A DNA stretch of 64,000 bases, taken from NCBI RefSeq assembly GCF_016545825.1, contig NC_052618.1, positions 12,515,398 to 12,579,397 of the forward strand, read 5' to 3'. This document shows positions 22,860-33,977 of the stretch, in pieces. Source of the DNA: Eucalyptus grandis. Its lineage: Eukaryota; Streptophyta; Magnoliopsida; Myrtales; Myrtaceae. The notes under the pieces are model-generated. The model was given only the letters and a program-made list of their open reading frames with translations. It did no database searches and was not told the origin of the DNA. A program made the translations under genes and the position numbers. How positions within the stretch are numbered: the stretch's first letter is position 1; the number at the start of each line of letters is the position of its first letter.

Positions 22860-24172
22860 CTAAAAAGCAATAACAATGATTTATGGTCCTAAAAGGCAGC
22901 CATGAGAAAAGAAAATCCATCCAATGGCCACCCGATGCACTGTTGAAATGGGAGGGGGGAAAAAAGGTAAATTTACAGCAGAACATCGTACGCGAATCTT
23001 AGTACATAACCATTCACTCCAATTCTGCAATGGCCTGACATTGAATGGATCAAATAGTAGTCCACCAAACCATCAGTCACAAAGTAGAGAAAAGACTATG
23101 TAACTCTAGCCTCAATCCTTAGTTGCAAAGTTAACCTCCACTTCCAAATGCTACGATTGATCATACTATATTTTATGCAAAGTCAAGTTTTGAAATTCTT
23201 GTCGTTACAAATAATCACACTCCCAAACTTTATATACGTCAATGTCTCCTCTTAAGTCACGGAACACGTAGTCAAAGGCAAATTGCACGCGTGAGGTCTT
23301 TAGACCCAAAAAGGCTGTGGCAAGTGCAGAAAATTAGAAAAGCTCACGTAAAGCCGAGCCTCATTTATTCATTGTTCAATTTCTTTCCCTAGGTAATAAC
23401 ACAACATGTTGAACTCTGATAGCAGGACAACATGAAGCTGGTGCACCTCAACTGGAGTTGTACAATGTTTTCTTAAAGGAAATACCAAAACAACTAAATT
23501 TTCCTAAATCTACAGAGTACAAGAAAATCAGCATGATCAACATGAGAAGATCCTCAAATCAAATTAAATGAAGAGTCAGAATTCCCTAGTGACCGTGGAG
23601 TCAATGGGGTTCACCAAATGAACATCGAACTCAAGCACAAGGCAGAGGATCTCAAATTCAGCTAAGCACGGGGACGCATTTGGTTTTGGTACAAGGAGCC
23701 GAATGAGTCCAAAATATCAGCCAGTCTCAGACAGGCAAAAGTCTCTACTAAACAAATTGCCCCGGCCGGTTTCAGCAAGACATTAACGAATTGAGGGAGT
23801 GAAATTGGAGCCAACAAAATAACACAGCATTAAGTTCTTGCCAGGGTAACAGGATGTATCCATGCATGGCAGGTCATTAAAGGCACGATTTTCATTGATT
23901 CCGCGAATCTCAGCACAATATTAATCACCGACTCCTAGATTTCCAAGCACCAAACGACGGATGCAGGCCAAGAGAGAACCAAAAAACCAATTCTTTTTTT
24001 TTTTTTTTCACGCAATTCAACGAATGCGACACTACCATTCACCGACTCCTAGATTTCCAAGCACCAAACGACGCACGCAGGCCAAGAGAGAGAACCCAAA
24101 AAACCAATTTTTTCTTTCACGCAATTCGACGAATGCAACAATACCAATGATGATCACGTCTTTCGAGCCAAC
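22860..24172 (-). other. Intron 1 of the DAHP synthase pseudogene
   Basis: Bounded by AAG|GTTGG after exon 1b (24173/24172) and TTTTTAG before exon 2a (22861-22860). Joining the exons gives PVIK then VERMAGQF, the family order, so both sites look right. The intron is free of large insertions but holds a local duplication near its 5' end (about 23934-24140). Nothing else was recognised in it. Confidence 0.8.
23934..24140 (-). repeat. Tandem duplication of about 98 bp in intron 1
   Basis: ACCGACTCCTAGATTTCCAAG followed by CACCAAACGACG and a GCAGGCCAAGAGAG phrase occurs at about 23926-24018 and again at about 24037-24135. The copies differ mainly in the length of a T run and a few bases. Frames at 23961-24296 (plus) run through the repeat and are not genes. 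Confidence 0.8.
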
Positions 24173-24338
24173 CTTAATAACGGGCATCTGGCCGCCGAAC
24201 GTGAGCACGACGCTCATCTGGAGGATCACCCGGAAGGTGTCGCAGATGTTGATGGCGTTGAACTCCTTGAAGCTCTTGGCGCAGTCGCCGCCCTGAAGCA
24301 AGAAAGCGTCGCCCATGGCGGCCTAGCCGAGCCTCTCA
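24173..24338 (-). pseudogene. DAHP synthase pseudogene, exon 1b (3' part of exon 1)
   Basis: The minus strand encodes ERLG, a stop where the family has E, then [36 protein letters not shown] and [10 protein letters not shown]. This is the conserved [23 protein letters not shown] core of class II DAHP synthases; the cysteine of GGDC, a metal-site residue in this family, is still present. The exon is cut on its 5' side by the copia element at 24339; the target duplication is TCTCA here (24334-24338) and TCTCC at 35974-35978. The 94-codon open frame that begins at MGDAF is therefore not a start but the middle of exon 1. Confidence 0.93.
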
Positions 24339-24798
24339 CGTTGGAAATTTCCTCTAATACAAATTTATATTAATTAATTAATTTTCTATTTTTAATAATC
24401 AAATTAATAAATATTCTATTATATGTTAAACCCTAAGTTCTAAGTGATCTTATTGAATTGAGTTTTTTGGCATCTATTAATAATGGGCCTAGCTGGCCTA
24501 GTTGACACTATTAATTTGAGTTTGCTAGATCCCCTCTCTAGCCTATAAAATGTTAGGTTATACCTATTAGTCGCTTAATCCCATCAAAAGTTATCATACT
24601 GAAATATGTCGTAAAGAGGAAGATCTGGTATTCCAATAGATCTGATTATAATTAGATTGATTTTTTTTTTTTGAGTGAAGGATTGGCTCAAACATATATG
24701 TCTTAATTCCGCTATGTATATTGATTTTGGTGTTTCGCTGTTATATATGGATCTGATTGTTCTTGATTAATTAGTTGTTTATCTGGATAATTTTTACA
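24339..24798 (+). repeat. 5' LTR of copia element 1
   Basis: It runs from CGTTGGAAA (first base changed from T) to TTTTTACA. Shared landmarks with 35470-35973 include GTGATCTTATT, TTTGGCATCTATT, GAGGAAGATCT and GATTAATTAGTT. A TATA-like CCTATAAAATG lies at about 24541. Confidence 0.85.
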
Positions 24799-24800
24799 TA

Positions 24801-24815
24801 TAGTATCAGAGCTAG
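24801..24815 (+). promoter_or_regulatory. Primer-binding site of copia element 1 (initiator Met tRNA)
   Basis: TAGTATCAGAGCTAG, two bases after the LTR, matches the usual TGGTATCAGAGC complementary to initiator methionine tRNA with one change. Confidence 0.8.
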
Positions 24816-25669
24816 TTATATATGATTGTAGAACTCAAATTTATTTTTTTATGAACAAATTCAAATTTTTTTTCTCTTGAACCAAATATTGTTGTTAAAA
24901 AAATTATCAAAAAAATTAAAAATTGTGGCAAAAAGAATTGTTGTTTGATAAATACAATATGATATTGGGAAGCACATGTCATAGAGTGATTCATATTGTT
25001 TGATGAATTTTGGGCATTGATTAAATGAAATATTATTTATAAATTTTTTTGGAGTTTCCTATTGATAAAAATTAATATATACAATTACCCGCCCAAATGG
25101 GGTTGTTGTGTATATTAATTTGAAAAATTGTATGAAGATAAATTTCCAATTTAAAAGATGTGGATGTATAATTGAAAAATATTTATTTCCTACAGGGGAT
25201 ATATTTTTTTTTTTGAAAATTATATGTAATTCGTTTCTATATTTATATAATAGAGATGATTGATTGGGATGTATGACATAAAAGTTCTATCTTCCTAAAT
25301 GGGATAAATTTTTAGAGTTATATGTAATTCCCCTCTATGTTGAGATAACAGAGATGTCTAATTTAAAGGTCTTGCCCACACAAAATGGATAAGCCCTTAA
25401 TGATTATATGTAATTCTCTTTATCATCTCTATATATTGATATCATGGAGATGTATAATTTAAAGGATTTATCTATCCAAAGGGGATGAATAATTGACAAT
25501 TATATGTAATTCTCATTATTGTCGCTTTACAAACTTCATGTTGTGGAAAATAATGGTGCATTATATACTCTGCCCAAATGTGAGTTTATAATGTACTAAT
25601 TATTTTTGTTGAATTAATTATTGTCTATAATTGATCTTATTGCATTATATGTGACAAACAGTTACCCTT
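24816..25669 (+). other. Leader of copia element 1 with tandem repeats of about 95 bp
   Basis: Non-coding leader between primer site and gag. From about 25220 a unit starting TTATATGTAATTC repeats four times (about 25220, 25318, 25403, 25499), the last incomplete; each unit holds GAGATG, a TTTAAAGG-like phrase and AAATGGGATAA. An earlier, weaker copy may lie at 25090-25200. Confidence 0.65.
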
Positions 25670-26514
25670 GCTATAAACAACAACAATGTCACTGTTGAAA
25701 TGTTAACTAGATCAAATTTCAAGAGTTGGAAGTAAGATATAGAGTTTGCTCTGAGAATAATAGATATGGACTTGGCTCTACGTGAGAATGAACCTTCAAA
25801 GCCCAATTATGAAAGTATTGTAGATCAAAAGGCCCATTATGCTAAATAGAAAAATCCAATTGATTAAGCCTCATTGCTATGAAGAGGTCCATATCTCATT
25901 AGTGGTTTGCCGGAAGATATGAATGCAAGACAGTTCCTTAAAGTAGTGGGAGAAAAATATAGAGTCTCAGATAAGGTTGAAGTTGGGAATTTGCTGAGTG
26001 AGTTAATGAACATGAGATATGATGCTACTATGGGTGTTAAAGAATTTATATTGAAGATGGTCCATATTTAATCCAAACTCAGGGTCCATAAAATTGTCCT
26101 TTCTGAAGATTATATTGTGCATCACGCCTTAAATGTTCTACCAGCTGAATTTAGCTATATTAAGACTACTTGTAACACTCAGAATGAGACATGGAGCGTC
26201 AATACCTTGATTACCAAATGTGTGACTGAGGAGGAGAAGTTAAAGATAAAGAAGTATGAGTTTGCCCACTTAATTGCCAATGCCAAGTTGAGTTCATCTA
26301 GAGGAAAATGGAAGCCTAAAAGGTCAAATGCTCATGGTCCAAAGAAAGGCTAAGCTTTCAAGAAAAATGAGAACAATGGAAGATATAGAGATAATGATTT
26401 CAAGTGTTTTCACTGCAAGAGGTAGGGTCATAAGAGAGCCAATTGCTATAATTTCAAAGTTTGGCTAAAAGCAAGAAAAGAAAGTCACCAAGGGTATTAT
26501 AAATCTAAGGAATC
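25670..26514 (+). pseudogene. copia gag (decayed), element 1
   Basis: Capsid protein of the retrotransposon particle. Read through stops, the plus strand gives MLTRSNFKSWK, MDLALRENEPSKP, ISGLPEDMNARQFLK, LLSELMNMRYDATMGVKEF, then HALNVLPAEFSYIKTTCNT and NETWSVNTLITKCVTEEEK, the order of the copia UBN2/gag family. A zinc knuckle CFHCKR-GHKRANC follows at about 26401-26450 with a stop replacing one residue. The coding sequence is cut at 26514 by solo LTR D with target duplication GAATC. Several in-frame stops show it is dead. Confidence 0.88.
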
Positions 26515-29500
26515 TGTGATATATTGAAATTCGACCCCGTCTCAAATATATGAAATGAAAATTTTGTCGACGCGTCTATGGTCATTTTTCTCTGAGTTGG
26601 CTACTCATGAGTTAACTGATCTATTAGGTAAAGCCGTTAAGGGATATAAACAAAACAGACTTGAGAATTCGATCAGAAATTGATTACTTGACCATGATAA
26701 TCGGCAAGGGTCAATACGGCACTGTTATAATCGATTAGTGATCAGATATAGCTCAATTCGATGGAATAACGTAATTAAATTGTGGGTGATTGCACATAAT
26801 TACAAATTCGCATCGAATGGCATTAACCCGATTTTCTGTCGATTCTATAACTAGTACCCGTAATTGAAATATTGAGATTTTTACGATAACTGATAGTCAC
26901 TGACAAGTCGAAGATGCACAAACGTGGATTGAAAATTATCGACCACAGATCAAATGTGCTAAAATCCCTAAAAGCTACCCAGTAGGTTGGGTTACGCTAA
27001 AATCGTTTCCGGTCGATTTTGACCACGAAATTGAACTCGGTTTCGGGAATCAAACGTTCAAGTGTGTCACGATTTATTTTTAGGACCTCGTCTCATCTTT
27101 CGGAGAAAGTTTGTTGAGTCCATGATTTTGCAAAAAAATCGATTTTCGGCTAAAAGAAATAAGGAAATTCGGATGGCCGAAAATGGGCATGATTATCTAC
27201 ACCAAAATTGCTTAATTTGGGTGAAATGGGAGCAAATTCTCCATTGGATGGGCTAAAGACTTTTATGGACATTTCAATGATGAATTAAGATATTTTGCTT
27301 TGACTTGTTGGCTTTTCCCTTCTCTCTCTCCTTGCCCCCATACGCATGTTTCCTTTCCTCCTACAGTTGATCCATCCCCTTCTGCCCATTTTCCTTCCCA
27401 CGTTCTTTCCCTCCCCCTCTCTTCTCTTTTCACCATTGCTGACCTCCACTTCTTTCATCCCCTTTCCTTGCTGCCACACTCACCCACCAGCCTTTCTCCT
27501 CTTCAATTTCTTTGCCGCCTCCACCACACCCTCACGTGTCCACAAGTCCAGTGCCCACACGTCCAACCAGTAGCCAACGTCAATCATCACCAGCACATCC
27601 ACCAAGCCTTCACGACACCTTCATATCTTCATCAACCGCACCACATCCCAGCTACCATTCCATGCCAGCAGCTTAGCCCACCAAGCCGCGCTTCCACAGA
27701 CTGCAACTCCAGCACCACCGGTCACCAACCTCGCAACAAGCTCAGCTCCAAACCGAGACCATCCATCCACTGCATCTTAGCCTTGGTTGAAGGCTTGTTG
27801 GGCCTTTTCCTCCGCCGGTTGGCCTCTGTTGGAGACCCGGTAGTTGCTGGATCTCACTGCTGTCACGCCACCGTCGCTGTGAACCCGTCGCCGTCCTTAT
27901 TGGGTGAGTTAACTCCCTAATTTTTTATTAGATTGTTAATTGCACTTAGGGGGTTAGATTAATGTTAATTAGCTGGTTAGATTAGTGTAAGCTGGATTAA
28001 CTTAATCTTTAGAACTGGTTTACCGGACCCTCGCTGTTTGCCATTTTTGTGGAGAAAAATGTGCTAAGAATTTGAGGTCGATTCATTCATAAAAAATGTT
28101 GTAGATATCTTCAGATATGACATATATTTTACTCAAGATTTTTAGGGATTTAAAAGAACAAGATTTCAGCTTCGTCATTTCAATACAGAATCTCGGATTA
28201 TGCTGGAACTTGTGACCTTTAGGCGTTGCAAGGATTTTTATCAACTCTTATGGTTCTATTTTCAAAAAGATTTTTATCAACTCTTAGGGTTCTATTTTCA
28301 AAAGGTTTTAACATACTCAAATTTCTGATCAAACGGACAAGTTTTGGATCTCAAATCAAACTGATTTTGGATAACGTAATTTCTGGACACAGACACAGTT
28401 TCTATAACGGTTTGAGCGAATTACTGCCCTTAATCTAGAAAGATCTAGGTTAATGTATCTTCATGAAAAATGTTCGTCTAGGTGTCTTTTATAATATATT
28501 CAAATTTGAGAATTTTCTAAGCTCATTTGATTATGATTGTGGATTTAAACTTGGAGATGTGCGAGTGGCCCGATTTTTGCCAATTAGGACCGGTTATGGT
28601 TTTGTGGTTGTTCTTGATGTTGTGCTTGTTGAATAAGGTGTATTTAGTGATGTAGTGAGCTTGTGGCATGCTGAGAAATTATGTGTGAGGTCATGAGATG
28701 GATTACTCTTTATTGGTTGTTTATTGTTATTGCAAAACATGACCTTTTGGACTATTAAATAGAAAATAAATGAGGTATCAGGTCCGGACACCAAAAATTA
28801 TTTACTCAATGAAACAATGAGGTTTTAAACTAGGTGTGTGCAAAGTTTGACGGATTAATTTTGAATATGTGAGCACCTATAAATTTATTTTTAATCATTT
28901 TGAACAAAAAAAAAAGGGGGTTACTAAGGTTAGTTTTCAAAGAGGGTGGTTGGAAAAGAAATTAGAAAAGAAATATGGTGTCGGGTTTTGACGCCATGTT
29001 TTATGGGCTGAATAAAACCGTGAGGTTTCAATCTAGATGCATGCAAAGTTTGGCGGGTTAATTTCAAATACGAGATCCCGTACGAATTTAATTGGAAAAA
29101 TACCGGGTGTCGGTTTTTGATGCCAAAAATATTTCAAGTACTAAGTTTACTTTTAAAAGGGGATTTTGGTGTTTTATCATATGGTGGAAGGTAAAAGGTT
29201 GACCTGATTGATGATGTGCCTACATGGTTAAGTTAATTAAGTGGTTCAGTTTAATTGGTCGCAATTTATTTATTTATTTACAATTTATTTAATTATTTAT
29301 TAATTATCAGAAATTATACCAGGATAGCCAGTTGTCAGAATTTCGTGCCGATCGTCCTGGTGTAGTTGGTTTGTGCAATTGAATGTTAATTTATGTAATT
29401 GAATGATGATTGATGATTTTGAATTATTATTTCAAAAATATTTATTTTTGGTATTTAATTGGAAAAATACCGGGTGTCGATTTTTGATGCCAAAAATATT

Positions 29501-30586
29501 TCAAGTACTATATAAAATAGTGGAATTTTGAAAAGAGAGTATGTCACATTTTATGGTCCGATTTGATTGTGTGTCCACACACAACTATTTTACTGGGTGT
29601 TTTTAATATGAAGAAAATATGCAAAGTACATTATTTGAAATTGAGACATTTGAGTGCAAAGCATGATGTCCTTGGCCGGGATTGGATGTGCATGTGATTG
29701 TTATGAGAACCTGTCACGATCGTTTACGTCAGGCGATGCTCCTATATGGAACGCCCCACGTCAACGGATGCCAGATCGCGGTAGAGGCCGGACCGATACT
29801 CCTTCAGGAGAGCCGTCTAGAGGTAGACGTTGCCGTGCTCGATGGGGCGAGACGATACCCGGTTATGCCGGAAGATCGCTGACGGTTGAGTTGGCCGTAC
29901 CCGTGGGGCCGTAACTAATTGGAACGCTTGATTGAGTGATTTGACTACACCTGATTATGTGACGAAATTGTGTGGCATAGAATGAGATGTGTTATGACGA
30001 TTTGGTCTTATAATCGGGACCCTTGTGATTGATTGATTTATTAAAGTGAAGCATTCCAATTATTGAGTGCAATTACTGTGTGCACCTGTTATATGAGCTG
30101 TACTAATGTGCAGGAAGGAGCTGATGTGAGGTAAGTCTTATGTGATGTGTGTTTAGGCTGCCTTTAGGTGAATTTTCTTGCTAATCAGGGTTTAGGGTGT
30201 GAACTCGCCGAGATATTGTCTCACCCCGTCGTGGTTTAAATTTTTCAGGTCCTTAGTATAGAGATACTAGAGGGTGTCGTGGAGGGTCCTGAGCCAGAGT
30301 CGAAGGGATACGGAGTATAGGTTGTCCAGTAGTTCTTTTTTGGGACAGGCCTTTAGTGTACAGACTTGCAAGGCTGACATGGTTTGTATATAAAGTGGGT
30401 TTTGTGAAAAAGTGTTGGCATGTCTTTCTACTATCTCGGTGTTTGTTGGTTGTCAGGGTATATGTTTAATTCCACTTCCGCATGTGCATAAAAAGAAAAG
30501 TGTTGGCGACGCGTCCTGAGAACATCGCAAAATTTTTAAGTCGACCGTTGAGGGATGTGCACACGCTTGGGGTTTGAGGCGTGACA
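26515..30586 (+). mobile_element. Solo LTR D (about 4.1 kb), nested in copia element 1
   Basis: It begins TGTGATATATTG and ends GAGGCGTGACA, flanked by a perfect GAATC duplication (26510-26514, 30587-30591). The first 150 bp align with LTR A (TTTTTCTCTGAGTTGGC, ACTCATGAGTTAACT, then TTAAGG), and the end has the same order as A: TCCGCATGTGCAT, GTCGACC, AGGGATGTGC, GCGTGACA. The rest is more diverged. No internal coding domain is present. A CT-rich stretch (27300-27920) opens a 206-codon frame without a domain. This is the oldest-looking or most distant member of the A-D group. Confidence 0.87.
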
Positions 30587-30591
30587 GAATC

Positions 30592-31128
30592 CAAGTTTGA
30601 GGGAGTTAAAGCTTAAAGTTGGAAACGATATTGGAGTTAATGTGGAGCACATAAACACAATTGTTTTAAATTTAGACCCTGATTTTCATCTTATTTTGGA
30701 TAATGTGTTTTATGTTCCTAGTTTTTAGAGAAACTTGATATCTTTTTCTTCGTTTGACAAAGTTGGATATTGTCTATATTTTGTAAATAAAAGATTGGAT
30801 TTGAGTTATGATTCCAAAATTATTGAGAATTGTATTCTGTTTGATGGATTATATCGATTATCCTTATCTCCCGATAGACCATATTGTTCCTCCAATGTCG
30901 AAAATAATGTTGCTAAGAGATCCTTGATCAAAGAAAGATCTTCATTGCTATGACATAAGGGATTATGCAATGTCTCCAAAGAAAGGGTAAAACGACTGAT
31001 CGGGGCTGACATTCTTCCTTCTATTGACTTAGATGGTACTGAGACTTGTATTGATTATGTGAAGGGAAAATTGACTAAAACCAAGAAGAAAGGCACTACT
31101 CGCAATGAAAATATATTGGAGATAATTC
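30592..31128 (+). pseudogene. copia protease remnant and pre-integrase, element 1
   Basis: After solo LTR D the frame resumes with KVGNDIGVNVEHINTIVLNL, DNVFYVPSF, a stop, RNLISFSSFDKVGY, the end of the copia protease region, and then the pre-integrase part: RSLIKERSSLL, HKGLCNVSKERVKRLI and CIDYVKGK. The protease active-site block (DSGA) expected between the zinc knuckle and this point is absent on both sides of solo LTR D, so about 35-40 residues were deleted. The segment ends in LEII, which continues as HTDKSGPY after the foldback element. Confidence 0.8.
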
Positions 31129-32175
31129 GGCAGAAGAACAGCCCAAGTGCCATAACATGGCACAGGAGGACACTTAAGTGCCATAACTTCGAAAAGGTAC
31201 ACTTAAGTGTCAGTTTCGAAGTTAAATGGAACACTTAGGTGCCACTCTGGCGAAAATGACGCCGTTTCGTGTCTCGATGTGTAAATAATAATATAAAAAA
31301 TAATTAAATTAGATTTAAACTTAATTTTATTTAAAATATTCTAAAAATTTTAAAAAATTAAGAAAATTAAAAAAAAGGAGGCCGAAGGGGGTGGCCGAGG
31401 GTTGAGCCCTCACCGCCGCCGCCTCCCGCCGTCGTCGGAGGGGGAGGGTCGGTGGGGTTGCCGGCCCCGGCCTGGGCGGCAAGGGCCGCGACCCTCGCCC
31501 CAAATCTGGGCTCGGGCTCGCGGGCCATCGCTGTCTCCATTGCCGGCGGGAAGGGCCGGTGACAGAGGGGGAGGGTTGGCCAGGGTCGTGGGCCTTGGCT
31601 GGGTCCGCGACGCCGGCTGATCGGCGGCGAGGGCCCGTGAGCCCTTGCCTAGATTTGGGGCGAGGTTGCGGCCCTCGCCGCGATCCGACGAGGGCTCACG
31701 ACCCTCGTTGCCGGTCGGCCGGGGGCCGGCGACCTCGCCGACCCTCCCCCTCCGTCGCCGGCCCTTCCCGGGCGACGGCGAGGGGGCGGTGGCGAGGGCT
31801 CAGCCCTTAGCCGTCCCCTTCGGTCTCCCTTTAAAAAAAAAAAAAAATTCTTAATATTTTTTTACTTTTTAGAATATTTTAAATAAAATTAAGTTTAAAT
31901 CTAATTTAATTAATTTTTATATTATTATTTACACATTATACACGAAATGACGTCGTTTTTGTATTTTCTCGCCATGTTAGTGTGCAAAATGACGCCGTTT
32001 TAGACCAAACTCGCCGGAAAATTGCCACGTCAGCCTTTTGGCCGGATTTTTGCCGGAGTGGCACCTAAGTGTTCCATTTAACTTTGAAATTGGCACTTAA
32101 ATGTACCTTTTTGAAGTTATGGCACTTAAGTGTCCTCCTATGCCAAGTTATGGCACTCCACGTGTCCCAAACTCA
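31129..32175. mobile_element. Foldback Mutator-like element, non-autonomous, nested in copia element 1
   Basis: A 9-bp target duplication AGATAATTC (31120-31128 and 32176-32184) and integrase residues LEII/HTDK joining cleanly across it define the ends. The left arm mirrors the right: AGTGCCATAAC, GGAGGACACTTAAGTGCC, GACGCCGTTTCGTGT, a 100-bp AT-rich block (TAAATTAGATTTAAACTTAA) and then a GC-rich block (GGCCGAAGGGG, GAGGGGGAGGGTCGG, CCCCAAATCT) all recur inverted. The arms are about 400 bp or more each, with a loop near 31540-31640. Only the outermost 20 bp do not match. A 9-bp duplication with long inverted arms is typical of the Mutator superfamily. No transposase is present; the GC-rich frames (31402-31854) are products of the arms. 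Confidence 0.88.
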
Positions 32176-32176
32176 A

Positions 32177-32880
32177 GATAATTCATACGGATAAAAGTGG
32201 GCCATACTCAACCACCTTGTGTGGAAATAAGTACTTCATCACATTCATTGATAATTTCTTCCGTTATTATTATGTTTATCTAATTAAGAGAAGGCTGATG
32301 CTTTTGACATGTTCAAAGTGTTTCGCACTAAAGTTGAGAAACAATTAAGAAACATTATCAAGATTATCAGATCTGATCGCGGTGGTGAGTATTATGGGCG
32401 ATAAACCGAGACTGGACAAGAAAAAAAAGACTTTTTGCTAAGTATTTGCAAGATTGTGGTATTGTCACTTAGTATCAATCCCTGGGAGTCCTGAACAGAA
32501 TGGTGTAGTTGAACGGCACAATCGCACACTCATGGAGATGAAACGAAGTATGATGGACAGTTCTAAATTTACCTAAATACTTATGGGTGATGCAATTAAA
32601 ACAACAACTTATATATTGAACTGTGTATCAAATAAATCAGTGCTGAAAACACCGTTTGAATCGTGGACGGGGAGGAAACCAAGCTTGAATCACTTTCGAG
32701 TTTGGGGATGTTCTGTAGAGGTGAAAATTTATTATCATTCTCATAGGAAGACCGAATCCAGAACTACTAGATGTTACTTTATTGGATACCCTGACTATTC
32801 CAAAGAGTATAGGTTCTACTATCCTACTTGTGGCACTAGAATCGTTGAATCCTAAACTGCCAAATTCCTGGAATTAAATG
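32177..32880 (+). pseudogene. copia integrase (decayed), element 1
   Basis: It gives IIHTDKSGPYSTTLCGNKYF and ITFIDNFFRYYYVYLIK, the first two catalytic aspartates of the DDE integrase core being in HTD and FID. Then, across frame changes, IRSDRGGEYYGR, a degraded SPEQNGV-ER block (catalytic glutamate region, about 32490-32540), LNCVSNKSVLKTPFESWTG and RTTRCYFIGYPDYSKEYRF. Stops at several points and frame changes near 32310, 32400 and 32480 make it non-functional. Confidence 0.87.
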
Positions 32881-33189
32881 TTGTTGAAGAGAGTTCTTCT
32901 CAATCTTTTGAAAGGGAAGAACCAAAGAAAACGGTCTCTATTCCATTGACCATCTTGAATGATGATTCTATGTGAGAGCCTTGTAGAGTAAAAATTCAAC
33001 AAGAATCAAATACTAGAGATATGATGGTAGATCCTCCTATTACAAATGAAATTCCCTAGACGAATAATGTGGTTATAGAAATGCATGTGCGAAGATCACA
33101 GCGACAAAGAAGACTAACGCCACTAAATGATTATCATGTCTATCTTGGAGAAGTTGATTTTGACATTGGACATATAGTTGATCCAGCAA

Positions 33190-33943
33190 CCTTCAAATAA
33201 GCTTTTAATAGTGATCAAACAGATGAGTGGTCGGAGCAATGAAGGAATAGATGATTTTCATGTCAAATAATCAAGTATGGGAACTTGTTGATTTACCTGA
33301 TGGGCATAAACCAATCATCTGCAAATGGGTATTCAAAACCAAGAAAGACAATAAAGGCAACATAGAGAGATTCAAGGTAAGATTAGTCGCAAAGGGGTAC
33401 CCACAGAAAGAACGCATTCATTGTACTAAAATCTTTTCTCTAGTGTATACTAAAGACTCATTTCGAATAATCATGGCATTGATGGCTCATTTTCACTTAG
33501 AGCTTCACCAAATGGACGTCAAGACAACCCTTCTAAATTGAGATCTAGATGAAGAAGTATATATGCGGCAACCTGAAAGGTTTAAAGAAGTCGGAAATGA
33601 GCATATAGTGTGCAAACTTTGGAGGTCTATCTATAGTCTCAAACAAGCATCACGTCAGTGGTACTTGAAATTTGACAAGTTTGTAAGATCATTTGACTTT
33701 TAAAAAAAAAAACAAGTTTGATCAATGCATCTATATGAAAGTAAGTGTGAGTAAATACATTTTCTTAGCACTTTATGTAGATGACATTTTGCTTGCTAGT
33801 TGAGATATTAATCTATTGAATAACACAAAAAGTTTTCTATCTATAAAGTTTGATGTAAAAGACCTTGGTGAAGCCTCTTTTGTTCAAGGCATTGAAATTC
33901 ATCGTGACAGATCTAATAAGGTTATGGGGTTATCTCAGAAAAG

Positions 33944-33960
<17 letters not shown>
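33190..33960 (+). pseudogene. copia reverse transcriptase (decayed), element 1
   Basis: It reads NNQVWELVDLPDGHKPIICK, WVFKTKKDNKGNIERFK, RLVAKGYPQK, LELHQMDVKTTLLN (first catalytic aspartate), a stop, EEVYMRQPERF, SLKQASRQWYLKFDKF and LALYVDDILLAS (the YVDD catalytic motif). Stops at several sites. Downstream, GLSQKSY runs into a TA microsatellite that replaces coding sequence. Confidence 0.9.

Positions 33961-33975
<15 letters not shown>
33945..33975 (+). repeat. (TA)n microsatellite inside the copia RT/RNase H coding region
   Basis: About 15 TA units at the point where the family has a short conserved stretch (KAYIEKIL). Coding similarity resumes immediately after it in another frame (ILKRFIMQTCKVG). 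Confidence 0.9.

Positions 33976-33977
<2 letters not shown>

Noticed and set aside
24032..24316. A 94-codon protein starting [11 protein letters not shown] as a complete small gene
   Set aside because: Similarity to DAHP synthase continues upstream of that methionine and stops at a GT donor; it is an internal part of exon 1 plus intron read-through.
27300..27920. 206-codon frame in LTR D
   Set aside because: CT-rich tract giving Ser/Pro/His-rich peptide; no match to any family I know and not shared with LTRs A or C.
29654..29914. 86-codon frame in a GC-richer patch of LTR D
   Set aside because: Overlapping alternative frame at 29682-29882, no domain, inside a solo LTR.
31402..31854. GC-rich frames as possible captured gene in a Mutator-like element (Pack-MULE)
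   Set aside because: The GC-rich part is itself the inner stem of the palindrome, so it is arm sequence and not a captured exon.
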